From NCBI GenBank assembly GCA_028826165.1, contig JAPDFW010000018.1, forward strand, positions 1 to 64,000: a stretch of 64,000 nt of DNA, read 5' to 3'. The notes beneath the pieces were generated by a model, which was given only the letters and a program-made list of their open reading frames with translations, was not told where the DNA came from and made no database searches. Both the position numbers and the translations under genes were made by a program. The stretch is from Anaeramoeba ignava (Eukaryota; Metamonada; Anaeramoebidae). Shown piece by piece: positions 11,530-23,662 of this stretch (within the stretch, counting starts at the first letter, position 1; each line of letters begins with the position of its first letter).

Positions 11530-12530
11530 ATTTTTTATTAATTTAAATATATTTTTAGATTTAAATATATTTTTGGATTTAAATATTTTTTTGATTTAAA
11601 TATATTTGGATTTAAATATTATTTTAGATTTAAATATATTTTTGGATTTAAATATATTTTTGGATTTAAATATATTTTTAGATTTAAATATATTTTTAGA
11701 TTTAAATATATTATTTAGATTTAAATATATTTTTTGAATTTAAATATATTTTTTGGATTTAAATATATTTTTTAGATTTAAATATATTATTTGGATTTAA
11801 ATATATTTTTGGATTTAAATATATTTTTAGATTAAAATATATTTTTGGATTTAAATATTTATTTGGATTTAAATATATTTATTTGGATTTAAATATTTTT
11901 AGATTTAAATATATTTTTGGATTTAAATATTTATTTGGATTTAAATATATTTTTGGATTTAAATATATTTTAGGATTTAAATATATATTTTAGATTTAAA
12001 TATATTATTTAGATTTAAATATTTTTGGATTTAAATATTTTTTAGATTTAAATATATTTTTGGATTTAAATATATTTTTGGATTTAAATATATTTTTGGA
12101 TTTAAATATATTTTTGGATTTAAATATATTTTTGGATTTAAATATATTTTTGGATTTAAATATATTTTTGGATTTAAATATATTTTTGGATTTAAATATA
12201 TTTTTGGATTTAAATATATTTTTGGATTTAAATATATTTTTGGATTTAAATATATTTTTGGATTTAAATATTTATTTGGATTTAAATATATTTTTGGATT
12301 TAAATATTTTTTAGATTTAAATATATTTTTGGATTTAAATATTTATTTGGATTTAAATATTTTTTTGGATTTAAATATATTTTGGATTTAAATATATTAT
12401 TGGATTTAAATATTATTTTTGGATTTAAATATTTTTTTGAATTTAAATATTATTTTTGGGATTTAAATATATTATTTAGATTTAAATATATTTTTGGATT
12501 TAAAATTGATTTTAAATGTGGATTAAAATG
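11530..12530. repeat. 18-bp tandem repeat (GGATTTAAATATATTTTT)
   Basis: About 1 kb of a tandem repeat, almost perfect at 12059-12270 and more variable on both sides (GG/AG before ATTTAAATAT, T-run length). It sits where an intron of the DHHC gene fragment would be. The in-frame DLNIFLDLNIFL peptide on the plus strand is an artefact. Confidence 0.9.
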
Positions 12531-12954
12531 TGGATTTAAATTATTTTTTTTTCTTTTTTTTTTTTGATTTTTCTCCATTTTTATTTATTTTCTTTTTTCT
12601 CCTTTTTTATTTTTAATTTAAAAAAGAAAAGCAAAAAAATTTTTTTTTTTTTTCATTTTTTTAAAATTTATTTTTTTCTTTTAATAAGTTTGTATTCTTA
12701 TTTTATTTAAAATTAAAAATAAAAAATAAAAATAAAATAAAATGATTAAAAGTTATTATAAAAAAAAAGAGAAAACTTATCGTCTTTCTTTTTATTTTTC
12801 TTTTAATTTTTCTTTTAATTTTTTTATTAATTATTAATTATTAATTATTTTAAAATTTAAATTAAAAAACCAAATAAAAAAATTCCAAAATAAAATTAAC
12901 AAATCACTTTACCCTCATACTCACAACCAGAAGAATCAAGATTCTTGTGCAAAA
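12531..12954. other. AT-rich 5' region of CAND1
   Basis: Homopolymeric A and T tracts with no gene. CAND1 starts at 12955, preceded from about 12898 by a less biased leader (ACAAATCACTTTACCC...) that may be its 5' UTR. Confidence 0.5.
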
Positions 12955-15900
12955 ATGTCTTCATTCGCAGTTTCAACAATAATTGAAAAGGTAAGATCAA
13001 AAAAGATTTCTTTAGAATTACAATATAAAAGAAACAAAACAATTTTAAAATTCAAAAATTAAAATTTAAAAATTTAAAAAAAATTTTTTTTTGCTTTTTT
13101 TTTATTTAAAATAAAAACAAAATTTGGAACCTTGATAAATTGATTTAAAATTTAAATTTAAATTAAAATTGAAATTAAAATTAAAATTAAAATCAAAATT
13201 AAAATTAAAATTAAAATTAAAATTAAAATTAAAATTAAAATTAAAATTAAAATTAAAATTAAAATTAAAATTAAAATTAAAATTAAAAATAAAAATAAAA
13301 TTAAAATTAAAATTAAAATTTAAATTAAAAATTAAAATTAAAATTAAAATTAAAATTAAAATTAAAAATAAAATTAAAATTGAAATTAAAATTAAAATTA
13401 AAATTAATTCGTTTTTGATTTTTTTTCTTAAAATAAATTAATAGATGAGTTCCTTTGATTCGGATATTCGTTTTATGGGATTAAACGACTTGATTTCCGA
13501 ATTAGCAAAAGATACATTTCGTTTAGATTATTCAACTGAAAACACTTTGATAACCACCATTTTGAAATTATTATCAGATCAAAATAATGAACTTCAATCA
13601 AAAGCAGTTGAAGCGTAATTAATATTTAATAATATTTATTTAATTATTTAATTATATTTATTTGATTATTTAATTATTTAATTATATTTATTTAATAATA
13701 TTTATTTAATAATAATTATTTAATTATTTAATTATTTAATTATAATTAATTATTTATTTAATTATATTTAATTATATTTATTTAATTATATTTATTTAAT
13801 TATTTAATAATATATATTTAATTATATTTATTTAATTATATTTATTTAATTTTTATTTATTTAATTTTTATTTATTTAATTATATTTATTTATTTAATTA
13901 TATTTATTTATTTAATTATATTTATTTGATTTTTATTTAAATTAAATTAGAATTGGAGATCTTATTGGAAAAATTAAAGATTCACAGATTACAAATATGA
14001 TTGATAGAATTCTTGAAAAACTTTTAGGAGATAATGAAGAATTTCATGATATTTCAGCTTTAGCCCTTCGAGAAATAGTTAAATCATTACCTAAAAAAAT
14101 TCCAGTTGCAGATCGATTCCGAGTTCTTGGTTCAATTTCAAAACACACAATCCCACAATTACTTAAAGGAGTCAAATCTGTAATAATTTATTAATTTTAA
14201 TTTTAATTTTAATTTTAAATTTTAATTTTAATTTTAATTTTAATTTTTAATTTTTAATTTTAATTTTAATTTTGATTTTAATTTTAATTTTTAATTTTAA
14301 TTTTATTTTTAATTTTAATTTTATTTTTTAATTTTTAATTTGAATTTTAGACTCCATTCCCTGAAAACAAACTTAGATGTATTGATATTATTCGAGATTG
14401 TCTTGTCTATTTTGGGTCATTATTTCAAAATTTACATGAAGAAATTTCTATTGTTACATTATCACATATTACTGCCTTCACAGCACCAAAAAGAGTTATT
14501 GATTGCTTATGTCATCTTTCAGTTAATTCTAACGATATCTTATTCAATAAAATTGCAGAAGATTTAACCAAACATTTGACTTCCGAAACAAAAAATCAGT
14601 TTATCCGTGCTTATTTACAAGCAATTCTTGCCATTAGGTAAATTTTTCTAATTTAATTTTTTAATTTAATTTTTATTTAATTTTTTAATTTAATTTTTAT
14701 TTAATTTTTTAATTTAATTTTTGTTAATTTTATTTTTTAATTTAATTTTTATTTAATTTTTTTAATTTAATTTTTTAATTTAATTTTTTAATTTAATTTT
14801 TATTTAATTTTTTAATTTAATTTTTTAATTTAATTTTTTAATTTAATTTTTTAATTTAATTTTTTAATTTAATTTTTTTTTAGTCATGTTATTGGATATC
14901 GTCTTGCTCCTCATTTAGATAAAATTATTCCTTCATCTCTTCCATATTGCCAAAAAGAAAAATACGAAACTGATTATGATCTCCGAGAAACATGTTTACA
15001 AGTAAAAAAAATTAATTTAAACAAATCAATTTAAACAAATCAATTTAAACTCATTTTAAAATCAATTTAAACAAATCAATTTAAACAAATCAATTTAAAC
15101 AAATCAATTTAAACAAATCAATTTAAACAAATCAATTTAAACAAATCAATTTAAAATCAATTTAAAAATCAATTTAAACAAATCAATTTAAACAAATCAA
15201 TTTAAACAAATCAATTTAAAAATCAATTTAAAATCAATTTAAAAATCAATTTAAACAAATCAATTTAAACTCATTTTAAAATCAATTTAAACAAATCAAT
15301 TTAAACAAATCAATTTAAACAAATCAATTTAAACAAATCAATTTAAAATCAATTTAAAATCAATTTAAAATCAATTTAAACAAATCAATTTAAAAAAATC
15401 AATTTAAAATCAATTTAAAATCAATTTAAAAAAATCAATTTAAAATCAATTTAAACAAATCATTTTAAAATCATTTTAAAATCAATTTAAACAAATCAAT
15501 TTAAAATTTTAATCATTTTTTTCTTTTCAAAATTTTTTTTAGTCTTATGAATCATTTGTTTCAACTTCACCAAAAGAAGTTGCACCTTATATTAAATCAT
15601 TTATTGATATTTGTATTAATTTAATTTCACATGATCCTAATTATTTACCAGATGATGAAAGTGAAGATGAAGATTCTGAAAGTGAAGATCAAGATGAAAG
15701 CGATAATGGAGATGATGAAGATGATAGTGATATTGATGATGAGTAATTTTATAAATGATTTAATTTTAATTTTAATTTTAATTTTAATTTCAATTACAAC
15801 TTTAATTTTAATTTTAATTTTAATTTTAATTTTTAAAATATTTTAGAGTTGATGATGATGATCTTAGTTGGAAAGTTAGAAAAGGAAGTGCAAAATTATT

Positions 15901-18900
15901 ATCTGCTTTATTCAGAACAAGACCTGAACAATTAGATACTTTCTATAAAGAAGTTGCTCCAGTTTTAATTGGACGTTTTGATGAAAGAGAAGAAAATGTT
16001 AAAGTAAAATTTATTTAATTTTATAAATGAATTTTATAAATGAATTTTAAATTTAATTTTGAATTTTAGCTTTCAGTTTTTGAAGCTTTTAGAGAACTTC
16101 TTGCACAAACTGAAGCAATGATGAGTGCACAAAAAGGACATTTGTAAAGAAATAAATGAAATGATTTTTTTCAACTATAAAAATTAAACAACATTTTTTT
16201 AATTTTAAAATTATTTAGGGAATCTTTGGATATTTTAAATGATAATATTGATAAGATTGTTAAACAATTAGCACTTTCTTTAAAACAAACAAGTTTGAAA
16301 ACTCGAGTTGGAGCACTTTCATTGATTACTAGTTTATCCAAAGTGACACCCAAATCATTAGAAGATCAAATTGGAAAATTAATTCCTGGAATTCAATTAG
16401 CATTAAAAGTAATTTTAATTTTAATTTCAAAATGAATTTTAATTTTAATTTTAAATTTTAATTTTAATTTCAAAATGAATTTTAATTTTATTTAATTTCA
16501 AAATGAATTTTTAGGATAAATCTCCTTCAAACTCTAAACTTATTATTCACTCTCTTTCAACAATTAATAACTTAATTTCCAACACAGAACCAAAAGCATT
16601 TATTCCACACATTGAATCCTTTTTATCAGTTATTCTTGAATTAACACAAGATAAACATTTCAAAATTTCATCAGAAGCACTTAAAGTGTGCAAAAATATA
16701 GCAATTGTAATCAAACCAGTTGAAAATTCCGATCAAAAAATTGATTCTAAAAAAATTGGAAAAGAAATTTATGAAGCAACATTTTCATTATTAAAAGAAA
16801 CTGCAGTTGATCAAGAAGTGAAAGAAGCAGCAATTGATTCAATGGCAACAATTTTATCACATTTTGGAAATGAACTTGGAAATGCGGAACAAGCATTGCA
16901 TTTATTATTAGAAAAACTCAGCAATGAAATTACTCGTGTTGCAGGAATCAAAGCTTTCCAATTAATTGCAGAGTCGCCAATTAAAGGTATTTTAAACAAA
17001 GTTCTTCCGAAATTAATTGAAACACTTGCTCAGTTACTCCGAAAGAAGAAAAAGATTCTTAAACAAACTTCAATCCGAACTCTCGAGACTATTCTTAAGT
17101 ATTATGGTGCAGATTTGCCAAAAGAATCTTATACTAAATTATTTATAGAATTATCCAATTTGATTCAAGATCAAGATCTTTATTTGGCACATTTAACAAT
17201 GCGTTTGAGTTATACAATTTTGGAGTCTTATCCTGTGATGGCGAAACAAGTAGTTGATCATATTTTACCTAAAGTATTGAATTTATCTGGAAGTCCATTA
17301 CTTCAAGGTGTTTCATTGCGTGTAAGCGAATATTCATTTAAAATTAAAATTAAAATTAAAATTAAAATTAAATTAAAAATTCAAATTTATTTTGAAATTC
17401 AAATTAAAAATTCATTTTGAAATTAAAAATTTATTTTGAAATTCAATTAAAAAATTAAAATTAAAATTAAAATTAAAATTAAAATTAAAATTAAAATTAA
17501 AATTAAAATTAAAATTAAAATTCATTTTGAAATTAAAAATTCATTTTGAAATTTAAAATTTATTTTGAAATTTAAAATTCATTTTGAAATTAAAGACAAT
17601 GCTCACCTTCTTCTCAAAACTCGTCCCAGCTACTAAATCCCTTCTCAAATTCGACGATTTCATTCAACCATTAATCAAACTTGTTCTTGAACAAAATTCA
17701 AAAGAAATATCAAAACAAATATTCACATCAGTACCGCAAATAATCGCAGCAATCTGCCAAAGCTCTGACGAAAAGGAGGTAAAGAAACTAGTCTCTCGAT
17801 TTGTATCCGACGTTCAATCCAACAAGGATCAAATCACGATTATTCTAGCATTATGCGCACTTGGGGAGATTGGACGCAACATGGATTTATCATATGTATC
17901 CAACCTTCAGAAAGTAGTTCTTGGATGTTTCAACAACAGCTCGGAAGACATTAAGGCAGCAGCCTCGTTCTCGTTCGGGAACTTATCAGCAGGAAACATG
18001 GACTTCTTTCTTCCTGTTATTTTTGAACGAATCCAAAAAATTCCAAAAGAACAGTATCTTCTTTTTAGATCCTTAAGAGAAGTCATCTCTCGAAACGCCG
18101 ACAGCGAGCGCGGATTGCAGATCATTAAACCACATATTTCTAAGCTCCTTGAGATCCTGTTTCTTAACTGCGAGAACGAAAACGAGGGAACAAGAAATGT
18201 TGTCTCGGAATGTCTCGGAAAATTGGCACTTTTTGATCCCGTCAAATTAATACCCGAATTAAAGAAACACACAACATCGGCATCGCCATTAATCCGAACT
18301 TCCGTAGTCTCCGCATTCAAATATTGCATCACCAAGGATGATGCAGCAGACTCTGTAATCCAACAGTATGTGGGAGATTTCATGGAATGTTTGGGCGACA
18401 AAGATTACATTGTCCGAAAATCCGCATTAAATACACTTAACTTCATCGCGCATTCCAAGCCAGCTTTAGTGCGCGATTTGATCCCGAAAATTTTATCCAA
18501 GCTTTACTCGGAAACTATCATCAAGCCCGAGCTTATTCGCGTGATCAAACTGGGACCATTTACGCATGAAATTGACGACGGTCTCGAAAACAGAAAGGCA
18601 GCTTTCGATACAATGAACACGCTTCTCACAACATCGTACAATCTCCTCAACATCTCCGACTTCATTGCTCATGTGCAGATCGGAGTTGACGACTCTTCTG
18701 ATGAAGTTATTACTTCCGCTTTTGGAATTCTTAACCGTTTAATTGTCATCAATAAGGATGTTGTCAGATCATCCTTAGATTCATTTGTAGAGCCTCTTAA
18801 GAAAATCGTCACTAAGCGTCTTAAGCCTGATGCCGTCCAGCAAGAGATCCAAAAGAACGAAGAGGTTATTGCTAATGCTCTCAGTGTTATTGTTAATCTC

Positions 18901-19065
18901 AAAAAAATTCCTGATTCTGAAAGAGCTTTGAAATTTACTGAATTTATTCAACAAACTATCCTCAGAAATTCAGACTTGAAAGCTAAATTCGAAGCTATTG
19001 AACAGGGTAAACCTGATGATTTGGATGACCATTATCTTTCTCAATCTTCTCGTCAGAATGATTGA
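12955..19065 (+). CDS. CAND1: CAND1, cullin-associated NEDD8-dissociated protein (11 exons)
   Basis: Exons: 12955-12990, 13445-13614, 13951-14179, 14351-14637, 14884-15001, 15543-15742, 15847-16003, 16070-16143, 16219-16408, 16515-17321, 17596-19065. All join in frame to 1245 aa (human CAND1 has 1230). The protein is a HEAT-repeat solenoid: the N-terminus reads [12 protein letters not shown] then [20 protein letters not shown]. An acidic insert of Asp/Glu/Ser lies before the diagnostic [15 protein letters not shown] and [14 protein letters not shown]1 binds unneddylated cullin-RBX1 and exchanges F-box and other substrate receptors, which fits the F-box and BTB genes nearby. Donors are GTAA-type; acceptors are TAG except the last, AAAG. 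Every intron is repeat-rich. The last exon has clearly more G/C-ending codons than the others. Confidence 0.95.
13146..13430. repeat. Intron 1 repeat of CAND1, (AAATTA)n
   Basis: Tandem AAATTA hexamers with occasional AAATAA variants fill most of intron 1. The KLKLKLK/KIKIK peptides encoded by it are artefacts. Confidence 0.9.
13618..13945. repeat. Intron 2 repeat of CAND1, (TTTAATTA)n type
   Basis: Irregular TTTAATTA/TATTTATTTAAT units fill the intron from donor to acceptor. Confidence 0.85.
14190..14345. repeat. Intron 3 repeat of CAND1, (TTTTAA)n
   Basis: TTTTAA hexamers with an occasional T-run expansion fill intron 3. The same motif occupies introns of other genes, for example at 33957-34129. 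Confidence 0.85.
14641..14881. repeat. Intron 4 repeat of CAND1, (TTTAATTT)n type
   Basis: TTTAATTTTT units fill the intron, differing from introns 3 and 5 of the same gene. Confidence 0.85.
15010..15515. repeat. Intron 5 repeat of CAND1, (ACAAATCAATTTAA)n
   Basis: Fourteen-bp units ACAAATCAATTTAA alternating with shorter AATCAATTTAA units fill intron 5. Confidence 0.9.
17335..17590. repeat. Intron 10 repeat of CAND1, (AAATTA)n with AAATTCATTTTGA units
   Basis: AAATTA hexamers flanked by AAATTCATTTTGA-type units fill the last intron. The acceptor is AAAG at 17592-17595. Confidence 0.85.
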
Positions 19066-20164
19066 TTTCTCTAATTTTTTTTTTCTTTTTTTTTCTTTTC
19101 TTTTCTTTTTTTTTTACTTCTTCTTTTTCAATCATTCTTTTTTTCTTCTTTTCACAATTACAAAAACAAAAACAATTACAAAAACAATTACAAAAACAAT
19201 TACAAAAACAATTAAAAATTGATTCAATTGATTCAAACATTTTGAAATTAAACAATTTTAATTTTTAATTTTAATAATTTTTAATAAATTATTTATATTT
19301 TATTTCTATTTTATATTGAAATTAAATTTTATTTGATTAAATTATTATTTTTGATTATTTATTCTTTTTATTTTGAAATTAAATAATTTTAATAAAAATA
19401 TTTAATTAAATTTAATAATTTTGAATAATAAATTATTTATATTTTATTTCTATTTTATATTGAAATTAAATTTTATTTGATTAAAATTATTTTAAATATT
19501 TTCTTTTTATTTTGAAATTTATTTTTATTCTTTTTAAATTTAATTTTTAAAATTTAAATTTCTATTTTTAATTTTTAATAAAAATATTTTTGATTTTATT
19601 TTTAAATTTAAATAATTTTGAATAATATTATTTATATTTCATTTATATTTTATATTGAAATTATTTTATTTGATTTATTATTTTTTAATTATTTATTCTT
19701 TTTTATTTTTGAAATTAAATAATTTTAATAAAAATATTTAATTTTAATAATTTAAAAAAATATATTTTATATTTTATTTTATTTTATATTTAAATTAAAT
19801 TTTATTTGATTAAATTATTATTTTTTTATTTATTTTTTATTTTGAAATTAAATAATTTTAATAAAAAATTTAATTAAATTTAATAATTTTGAATAATAAA
19901 TTATTTATATTTCATTTCTATTTTATATTGAAATTAAATTTTATTTGATTAAATTATTATTTTTAATTATTTATTCTTTTTATTTTGAAATTAAATAATT
20001 TTAATAAAAATATTTAATTAAATTTAATAATTTTGAATAATAAATTATTTATATTTCATTTATATTTTATATTTAAATTAAATTTTATTTGATTAAATTA
20101 TTATTTTTGATTATTTATTCTTTTTAGAAGTTTTGAAAAAGAAAAATAAAAAGAAATTTGAATT
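19066..20164. repeat. Intergenic degenerate ~140-bp tandem repeat
   Basis: After a T-rich CAND1 3' region and a short (ACAATTACAAAA)n run at 19153-19215, this stretch holds about six diverged copies of a unit containing TATTGAAATTAAATTTTATT, near 19317, 19461, 19656, 19791, 19929 and 20071. Spacing is mostly 135-145 bp with one longer gap. No gene seen. Confidence 0.65.
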
Positions 20165-21800
20165 TTAAATGAAATAAGTTTCAATTTCTTCAGTATTCCA
20201 ATCATTCATTCCTGTATCTTCATCATAATAACGAATAAAATAACCATAAGATTCATCAGTTTCAGATTGAATTCCATCAGGAAGTTTGTAACTAATTCCA
20301 AAATTTGAATCACCACTACTCAAACCATATTTAAAATAAATATCATCTCCAAAACTTGGTCCGTTTTTTGGATCATAATAAATTGCATATTTTTCTTGTC
20401 TTTTTTTAATTGGAAATTTCTTTGGTTTTCTTTTAGTTATATCATTTCTTAATGAAAAAATAAATGCATTTGGATCAATAATAGATCCATTGTTTGAATT
20501 TCTATCTTGTTTTTCCATTTTGATTTATCAGTTGTAAATCCAACTGAAGTAAATCCTCCAAAAATACAATTATCACTTGTTGCTTTGATAATAATTAATG
20601 TTTTTCCTTTATTATCACATTTTGAATGCCATTTTTTACAATCAAATCCATCTCGTTTTGCTGAATATCTTAGTTTCATTTTATAAAAGAATTCATCATC
20701 ATTTATCCATTTTTTTAATTTCTTAATATGTTCTTTTTTTTGTGTAATTGTTGATTCAAATCTAAATCTTGGTTTGAAAATGAATAAATTTGAATTTTCT
20801 TTTTCTTTTTTTTCAATAAATTTTTTTAATTCTTTTTCATCTTCATCTTTTTCATTTTCATTTTGAATTTTTTGAAATTGAATTAATTGTTGTGAAATTT
20901 GATTTGGAATTAATTCTTGTTTCAAAGTATCTTTAAGTTCTTGTTTTGAGAAATCAATAAATCTGATTTTTTGAATAATATTTGAAATTTGATCTTGTAA
21001 TTTTTCTTTTTCTTCTTTTTCAAGTTTTTGAATTGATTTTTTTTGATTAATATTTAATTTATGTTTTCCCCATTTAATTATTGATTGAAAAAGTTTAAAT
21101 TCATTTATTTGAATATCATGATTTGATAAAATTGAATTTAAATGATTTTCTTCAAGTTCAAGAATAAGTGAAGTTTTAATAAATTTATCAAAATTTTTTG
21201 AAATAAATTTATAAGAATAATTCAATAATTGATTTATATTCATTGAATCAGATAATTTAAGAATATCAACAATAGTATCAAATTTAAAATTCTTTTTGAT
21301 AAAATGTGAACAAAATTCAATTAAATCATCAATTAAATATTTTGATGAAAAAATTAAAATTTGAATTGCATTTTCTAAATTAATTTCAATTTTTCCTGAA
21401 TAAAAATAATTCAAAATTGGAAATAGAATTGAACTTGGAAACATCTTTTAAAATTAATTTATTTTCTTGATATTCTTTCATTTTAGTTTTAAAAAGAGTT
21501 TTAAAATATTCACTTCTTGAAGAAAGAATTGATTTATGAGTTTTAAATGAAGTTTTATTTTGTTCACAAATTATTTCAAAATCAAAATAACTTTCATCTT
21601 CTTTTTCATTTTGATTTTGATTTTGATTTTCATTTTGATTTTGATTTTGATTTTGATTTTGATTTTGATTTTGATTTTGATTTTGATTTTCATTTTGATT
21701 TTCATTTTGATTTTCATTTTGATTTTCATTTTGATTTTCATTTTGATTTTGATTTTGATTTTGATTTTGATTTTGATTTTGATTTTCATTTTGATTTTGA
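20165..21800 (-). pseudogene. BTB-BACK-TLDc gene with frameshifts
   Basis: Read on the minus strand. An Asn/Gln repeat leads into a BTB domain (FKTHKSILSSRSEYFKTLF, then FPSSILFPILNYFYSGKIEI after a frame change near 21445). A BACK domain and an acidic coiled linker follow. The TLDc domain starts near 20700 (KLRYSAKRDGFDCKKWHS, NCIFGGFTSVGF) and continues in another frame from about 20500 (DPNAFIFSLRN, YAIYYDPKNGPSFGDDIYF), ending ETYFI at 20165. The second break is explained by one missing A in the A5 run near 20510; the first also needs one base. The repeat has no in-frame ATG and is preceded by an in-frame stop. It is therefore a recent pseudogene or a gene spoiled by consensus errors. Possible role: cullin-3 adaptor with TLDc effector. 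Confidence 0.7.
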
Positions 21801-21802
21801 TT
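21607..21802. repeat. (GATTTT)n / (CATTTT)n hexamer repeat
   Basis: Pure hexamer array. On the minus strand it can encode Asn-Gln/Asn-Glu repeats that would precede the BTB domain. It abuts the stop codon of the coiled-coil gene at 21803. Confidence 0.9.
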
Positions 21803-22651
21803 TTATTTATTGTTTTTAACCATTTTATTCTTAATTGATTGCATTTCTTTTTCTAATTCTTCAAACTCAATTTTTCTCGATTGATAATCTTCGAACAATT
21901 TAGGATTTTTCTTCATTTGAATTTCTTGTTTTATTTGGTTTTCTTTCATTTTAAAAACATCCCTTTCTTGAATTAATTTTTTCAATTCAATCCTTTTATT
22001 AAAAATTTCTATTTTAATTTTTTTCGATTTTTCTTTAAGAGATTGATTTTCATTTCTTAAAAAATGCAATTTTACCACAAAATGAGTTAAAGAATGAGTC
22101 ACAGTTTCAAATGCTTTTTTCGCTTTTTCAATTTCTTTTTTTTTTTCTTCAATTAAATCATTAAGTCTTTCATTTTCTATTTTTAATTGTTCAAAATCCA
22201 TTAATTTCACACTTTCTTTTGAATAAATCAAAGAATTTTTATGTTCATTTTTAATTTCATTACTTTTTTTTCTAACTTCAATTAATTTTTGATCAATTAC
22301 TTCAAATTCTTTTATTAATTTTTCCTCTTTTATTTTTTCTATTATTTTTTTTCTTTCTTTTTGTAATTCTTTTAAATTTATTTTCTCTTTTATTGTTTCT
22401 TCTTTAATTTTCTTTTTTTCAATTTCTTTTTCAATTTCTTTATCATTTCTAATTTTTTCCAATTCAAAAAATTTTGAAATGAGTTTTTTTAAACTTTTTT
22501 TTGCAATTTTTTCATTTGATATTTTTTTTTCCATTAGATTTGAATTTGACATTGAATTTGAATTTGAATTTGAATTTGAATTTGAATTTGAATTCATTCT
22601 TTCTGTAATTATTTTTGTTAATAGTTTATTTTTGAATAAAATTTCATCCAT
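21803..22651 (-). CDS. Coiled-coil protein, CCDC113/CCDC96 (DUF4201) family
   Basis: 282 aa, intact. It starts MDEILFKNKLL, then an Asn-Ser repeat (residues about 20-38), then nearly continuous coiled coil. The part from residue about 150, with MDFEQLKIENERLNDLIEE, a THSLTHFVVKLHFLRNEN stretch and a C-terminal LFEDYQSRKIEFEELEKEM, matches the DUF4201 pattern of CCDC113 (CFAP263) and CCDC96 (CFAP184). These are partners at the base of ciliary radial spokes and nexin-dynein regulators. If correct, it implies that the organism has a flagellate stage. Assignment is from remembered family pattern, and length is shorter than human CCDC113 (377 aa). Coiled-coil similarity can mislead, so confidence is moderate. 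Confidence 0.62.
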   Translation of the reverse strand: MDEILFKNKLLTKIITERMNSNSNSNSNSNSNSMSNSNLMEKKISNEKIAKKSLKKLISKFFELEKIRNDKEIEKEIEKKKIKEETIKEKINLKELQKERKKIIEKIKEEKLIKEFEVIDQKLIEVRKKSNEIKNEHKNSLIYSKESVKLMDFEQLKIENERLNDLIEEKKKEIEKAKKAFETVTHSLTHFVVKLHFLRNENQSLKEKSKKIKIEIFNKRIELKKLIQERDVFKMKENQIKQEIQMKKNPKLFEDYQSRKIEFEELEKEMQSIKNKMVKNNK

Positions 22652-22744
22652 TATCTTTATTATCTTTATTATTTTCTAAGTAAAAAATTGAACTTTCCAA
22701 AAATTTCCTAAAAAAAAATCTCAACAAAAACTAAAAACCAAAAT

Positions 22745-23255
22745 AAAAAACATTTTGAAATTGATTTAAAAAAAAACATTTTGAAATTGATTTAAATTTA
22801 GAAATTGATTTAAATTTTGAAATTGATTTAAATTTAGAAATTGATTTAGATTTTGAAATTGATTTAAATTTTGAAATTGATTTAAATTTTGAAATTGATT
22901 TAAATTTTGAAATTGATTTAAATTTAGAAATTGATTTAAATTTTGAAATTGATTTAGATTTAGAAATTAATTTAAATTTAGAAATTAATTTAAATTTAGA
23001 AATTAATTTAAATTTTGAAATTAATTTAAATTTTGAAATTGATTTAAATTTTGAAATTAATTTAGATTTAGAAATTAATTTAAATTTAGAAATTGATTTA
23101 GATTTAGAGATTGTTTGAGATTTAGAAATTGATTTAAATTTAGAAATTGATTTAGATTTAGAAATTAATTTAAATTTTGAAATTAATTTAAATTTTGAAA
23201 TTAATTTAAATTTTGAAATTGATTTAAATCTAGAAATTGATTTAAATTTTGTTTT
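22745..23255. repeat. ~18-bp tandem repeat (AAATTGATTTAAATTTAG family)
   Basis: About 28 units of AAATTGATTTAAATTTTG with A/T and G/A variants, upstream of the coiled-coil gene. The SKFKSISKFKLI peptide on the minus strand is a repeat translation without other support. Confidence 0.9.
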
Positions 23256-23662
23256 GCATTTAAAAAAGAAAAAAAAAACAAATCCCGAATAATAAAAAAA
23301 TTTTTTTTCAATATTAAATTCTCTTGAATTAACAAAAAAAAAAGACACACATAAATTATTAAATAATAAACTTGTTTTCTTTTTTAAATTTTTTTTTTTA
23401 TAATTTTTTTTTGAAAAATTTGTTCCTTTTCTTTTAATTGATAAAAAGTAATTGAATTAAAGGAAACAAAACAAATTCAAATTAGAATAAATGTTGTAAA
23501 AAAGGGGAATGAAAAAGAAAAGAAGATAAAATCAAGAAGAAGAAGAAGATAAAGAAAAAAAATTTTGCTTTTTTTTTTTTCGGTTTTTTTTTTTAAGCAT
23601 TTTTTGTTTTTTTTTGTAAATGATTTTTTGTAAATGATTTTTTGTAAATGATTTTTTAAGCT
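23256..23662. other. AT-rich intergenic region, 3' side of histone gene
   Basis: Homopolymer-rich. A small direct repeat TGATTTTTTGTAAA (three times, about 23620-23655) lies just downstream of the H3 stop. No histone-type stem-loop was recognised. Confidence 0.45.

Noticed and set aside
12060-12314. Plus-strand ORF of repeated DLNIFL units
   Set aside because: It is a translation of the 18-bp repeat without start context, composition change or family match.
17907-18401. 164-aa antisense ORF inside CAND1
   Set aside because: Opposite strand of a well-conserved HEAT-repeat exon; no independent features.
22731-23348. 205-aa minus-strand ORF of SKFKSI repeats
   Set aside because: Frame stays open only because the unit is a multiple of three; no domain and no conserved flanks, so treated as a satellite.
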